A stretch of 64,000 bases of DNA, from contig NZ_JAPDFS010000003.1 in NCBI RefSeq assembly GCF_027257195.1, positions 175,280-239,279 on the forward strand, written 5' to 3'. A model generated the notes under the pieces. The model was not told where the DNA came from. It made no database searches and worked only from the letters and a program-made list of their open reading frames with translations. How positions within the stretch are numbered: position 1 is the stretch's first letter; each line of letters opens with the position of its first letter. Source of the DNA: Halorubrum sp. F4 (GTDB lineage Archaea > Halobacteriota > Halobacteria > Halobacteriales > Haloferacaceae). The position numbers and the translations under genes were made by a program. Positions 61,709 to 64,000 of the stretch are shown here, in pieces.

Positions 61709-62575
61709 TTACTCCGTGAGTGTGAGCGAGCCGAGGGTCGCGAACAGAGCCTCCTCCGTTCGGACTACCCCGCTGCCCTGTGCCGGGATCGTGTTCAGCC
61801 AGAGGTCGAACCCCGGATCGGGTTCGACTCGGCGGCCGTCCGTGACGGCCGCCCGGATGTCCTCGGGCGAGAGCCCGAGCATCTCCGGAAGCCCCCGCTC
61901 CGGCGCGCCGAAGGCGACGGTGTATCCGCCGGCCTCCCGCGCGTCGGCGACGAGTCCGCCGAGCCGCGAGACGGAGAGTTCCTCCCCGTGTCGCGACGTG
62001 GCGACGGCGAGTCCGTCGCCGGCGAGCGCTTCCGACAGGTCCGCTTTCACGACCTGGAAGCCCGCCTCGGGCTTCCCGGTGATGCGGGCGCGGACCGGTT
62101 CTCTCGAAGAGACCCTGATGGTGACGCGCTCTCCCTGCTCGACCTCCATTTCGGAGGGAACGAGCAGGGAGATCGGGTGTTCCCCCAGCGGAGAATTGAC
62201 CCGGACGCGGCCTTCAGGTCCGACCTCGGTCACGAGTCCCTGTGTTGTCGACTCGTCCCCGTTCGGGGGCGAGCCGGTCCGCCACGGCACGCGCAGCGGC
62301 GGCAGCACGCCGACGTACCGGAGCTCGTCGCGCTCGCCCCAGAGGTCCTTTCGGAGCTCCGGGGGCGTCGCGGCGTACCCCAGCACGGCACGGACGTACT
62401 CCCCGCCCCGGCGTCGTTCTCCTTCCCCGTCGGGGAAGACGACGAGCCGGTCCGCCCGGAACACCGCCGCCGCACGGGCGACGTAGCCGAGTTTGCGAGT
62501 CGCCTCGCGACCGTCCTCGGCTTCCCGGACGACCGAAGACGGGACACAGATCGTGAGTCCGTCTTCGGTGCGCAT
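61709..62575 (-). CDS. SPOUT-class RNA methyltransferase (putative RNA uridine N3-methyltransferase)
   Basis: The 288-residue protein starts with TEDGLTICVPSSVVREAEDGREATRKLGYVARAAAVFRADRLVVFPDGEG. The C-terminal SPOUT region has GYTVAFGAPERGLPEMLGLSPEDI, where FGAPERGLPEML is the AdoMet-binding knot. A middle OB-like insert has RVRVNSPLGEHPISLLVPSEMEVEQGERVTIRV. The family methylates rRNA in archaea and lies at the head of ribosomal clusters. It ends four bases before rpl3 and shares a transcript. A TATA box at 62611 supports the start. Confidence 0.85.
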   Translation of the reverse strand: MRTEDGLTICVPSSVVREAEDGREATRKLGYVARAAAVFRADRLVVFPDGEGERRRGGEYVRAVLGYAATPPELRKDLWGERDELRYVGVLPPLRVPWRTGSPPNGDESTTQGLVTEVGPEGRVRVNSPLGEHPISLLVPSEMEVEQGERVTIRVSSREPVRARITGKPEAGFQVVKADLSEALAGDGLAVATSRHGEELSVSRLGGLVADAREAGGYTVAFGAPERGLPEMLGLSPEDIRAAVTDGRRVEPDPGFDLWLNTIPAQGSGVVRTEEALFATLGSLTLTE

Positions 62576-62610
62576 CGTGGCGAGACTGTACTCCTGATTC
62601 CGGACGACGG

Positions 62611-62622
62611 ACTAAAAGGATA
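62611..62622 (-). promoter_or_regulatory. TATA box for the S10-spc ribosomal cluster
   Basis: On the minus strand the sequence reads TATCCTTTTAGT, about 36-47 bases before the ATG at 62575. It is the only AT-rich run in the 126-base gap and probably drives the whole operon with a short leader. Confidence 0.55.
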
Positions 62623-62701
62623 GCGGTCCGGTTTCGGGACTGTGGGGCGTTCACACGGAGGTATCCGGGAGTTTCGGGATCGCATCTGTCGCCATCCCAC
62701 T

Positions 62702-63856
62702 CTAGTCGAACCCGCTCACCAGCGTGACGACCCACTGTGCGGGGTCGCGCTCGGCACGGACCTCGACCCGAACCACCCACTTCACCCACTGGAACCCCCG
62801 GCGACCGGGCGCGACGAGCCGCACGGGCCCGCCGTGGCCGTGCGTGAGCCGCTCGCCGCCGACGTGAGTCGCGAGGAGGGCGTCCTGGGCCTCCGCGAGG
62901 GGAAGGCTCCAGCGGTACCCCGTGACGGAGACGAACCGGACGTACGCGGGATCGGGGACGTCGCCGTCGGCATCGTCGGGGGCATCGGCGACGCCGTCGA
63001 CGCTCCCGCCCCGGTTCCCGCTCCGCTCGACCCCGCCGGCCGCCTCGAGCAGGTCGCCGACCCGGATCCCGCCCCACTCCTGAACCGTATACCAGCCGCT
63101 CGTACAGTCGAGCAGTGCGGCGGTCTCGTCGCCGCCGAGTTCGTCCGCGGCGAACTCCCGTGGCTCCGCTACGAGCCCGGTCACCGAGAGCCGATAGCTC
63201 GCCCGGTCGATCGGGTCCGGGTCGTCGGCGACCCAGGAGGTCACCGGGAAGGCGTCGTTCCCGTCGCCCTCGCGCGGCTGTGACCCCGTGAACCGCCGGT
63301 TCGTGCCGTTCATCGAGAGGAGCGCGTTCGCACCCTGCTGGAGGCGGTAGGCGATCGCGCCCGCGATCAACAGCACTCCGTACTGGACCGCCGTTCTCCG
63401 CCCCTCGAAATCGACGCGCCGCGGCGGCCGGAATCGGGTCGCGGCGTGAAACGCAACCAGCGGGACGAGAAGCAGTCCGAAACCGACGTGGACGGACAAC
63501 AGCGTCCAGTAGGAGACCCGAACGTCGACGCCGACGACCCACAGCGTTCCGGTCGAGATCGTTCCGACCGCGGCAAGGAGCGTGAGGATCGACAGCGCGG
63601 TCGAGCGTCGCCACAGCCGTCGATCGAGCAGCCGATGTCGCACCCGAGCCAGCTTCCAGCCCAGCAGGACGACGATCGCGAGCCCGAGCGACCGATGGAG
63701 CCAGAAGACCGGCCAGCCGTCGGGCGTGGCGACCGTGAACGAGACGAGCCCGGTGGCCGCCTCCGCGAGAACGACGGCGAGAAGCGACCAGTCGACGATC
63801 CGCGGCGGCGGCTCGAGCCGACCGAGGACGTCCAAGACGGTGTCACGGCCCGCCAT
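62702..63856 (-). CDS. Membrane-anchored sulfite-oxidase-fold molybdopterin protein
   Basis: The 384-residue protein has two parts. Residues 1-170 hold about four membrane spans with several histidines (FWLHRSLGLAIVVLLGWKLARVRHRLL and SVHVGFGLLLVPLVAFHAATRF), which could bind heme b. The C-terminal half is the sulfite-oxidase molybdopterin domain, with ALLDCTSGWYTVQEWGGIRVGDLL and Cys251 as the Mo ligand, and YVRFVSVTGYRWSLPLAEA. The bacterial MsrPQ (YedY-YedZ) system has these as two proteins, so this is a single-chain version. Substrate is unknown. The chosen ATG is at 63856. Confidence 0.82.
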   Translation of the reverse strand: MAGRDTVLDVLGRLEPPPRIVDWSLLAVVLAEAATGLVSFTVATPDGWPVFWLHRSLGLAIVVLLGWKLARVRHRLLDRRLWRRSTALSILTLLAAVGTISTGTLWVVGVDVRVSYWTLLSVHVGFGLLLVPLVAFHAATRFRPPRRVDFEGRRTAVQYGVLLIAGAIAYRLQQGANALLSMNGTNRRFTGSQPREGDGNDAFPVTSWVADDPDPIDRASYRLSVTGLVAEPREFAADELGGDETAALLDCTSGWYTVQEWGGIRVGDLLEAAGGVERSGNRGGSVDGVADAPDDADGDVPDPAYVRFVSVTGYRWSLPLAEAQDALLATHVGGERLTHGHGGPVRLVAPGRRGFQWVKWVVRVEVRAERDPAQWVVTLVSGFD

Positions 63857-63917
63857 GGCTCGTCTTCGGGTCGAGCGCACATTAGGGTTGGCCGGGGCGC
63901 ATTATGCCACGGTCCGG

Positions 63918-64000
63918 TCACTCCGCGAGGAGGTACCGGAACGCGCGGAGGTGGTTCTCGCCGCTCTCCGTGAGCGAGACGTACTGGTACTTCGAGTGTT
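63918..64000 (-). CDS. Probable winged-helix protein, C-terminal end only
   Basis: Only the last 27 codons are in the window: HSKYQYVSLTESGENHLRAF and RYLLAE, then a stop. The pattern V-x-L-T-x-x-G-x-x-H is typical of the recognition wing of small winged-helix DNA-binding proteins such as PadR and MarR types. The rest lies beyond the right edge, so the family is only suggested. Confidence 0.4.
   Translation of the reverse strand, partial: HSKYQYVSLTESGENHLRAFRYLLAE

Overview
The window is chromosomal DNA of an extremely halophilic archaeon, most like Halorubrum or a close relative (inference from gene content and protein style). The evidence is high-GC DNA, strongly acidic proteins, twin-arginine lipoprotein signals, archaeal TATA boxes about 25-30 bases upstream of start codons (mostly leaderless genes), and archaeal-type ribosomal genes (eL19, eL32, eS4, RNase P component 1 inside the S10/spc cluster). 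No rRNA, tRNA or CRISPR array was found. No stretch over 300 bases lacks a gene.

Left third (1-28 kb): divergent tatC genes (one a double-length TatC), uvrA, ridA and a MutS-like ATPase. A run of small metabolic genes follows: larE, a glutaredoxin-like protein, alaX coupled to an AIR-synthase-family protein, and an acyl-CoA dehydrogenase coupled to a HAD phosphatase. Then comes a low-GC island (about 14.2-15.96 kb) with a Tat lipoprotein and a small membrane protein, flanked by short direct repeats. After it lie panB, crtB (phytoene synthase), hisD, an MscS channel, and a phosphonate/phosphate-type ABC transporter (phnD-phnC-phnE-phnE) followed by a HAD hydrolase and an AbrB-PhoU regulator.

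Middle (27-47 kb): iron-sulfur genes (IscA type, membrane-anchored 2Fe-2S ferredoxin, NifU type), dodecin, a PUA protein, a small CPxCG zinc-finger protein, aldo/keto reductase, small membrane proteins, aIF1A, a RimK-like ATP-grasp enzyme, Hsp20, the glycolytic pair gap-pgk, an MFS transporter, an M20 amidohydrolase, the divergent lrp/glnA pair, and a minus-strand group of three membrane proteins (YihY, PAP2 phosphatase, cation exchanger).

Right third (46.8-64 kb, minus strand): trm1, then the merged S10-spc ribosomal cluster read from a SPOUT-type methyltransferase and rpl3 down to secY. Genes are mostly 1-8 bases overlapping or a few bases apart, indicating tight translational coupling. The window ends with a membrane-anchored sulfite-oxidase-fold protein and the C-terminus of a probable winged-helix protein. 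Notable non-coding structure includes short tandem duplications (15-25 bases, two or three copies) in at least seven intergenic regions, a dyad/direct-repeat region before the phn operon, and a short upstream ORF overlapping the crtB start.
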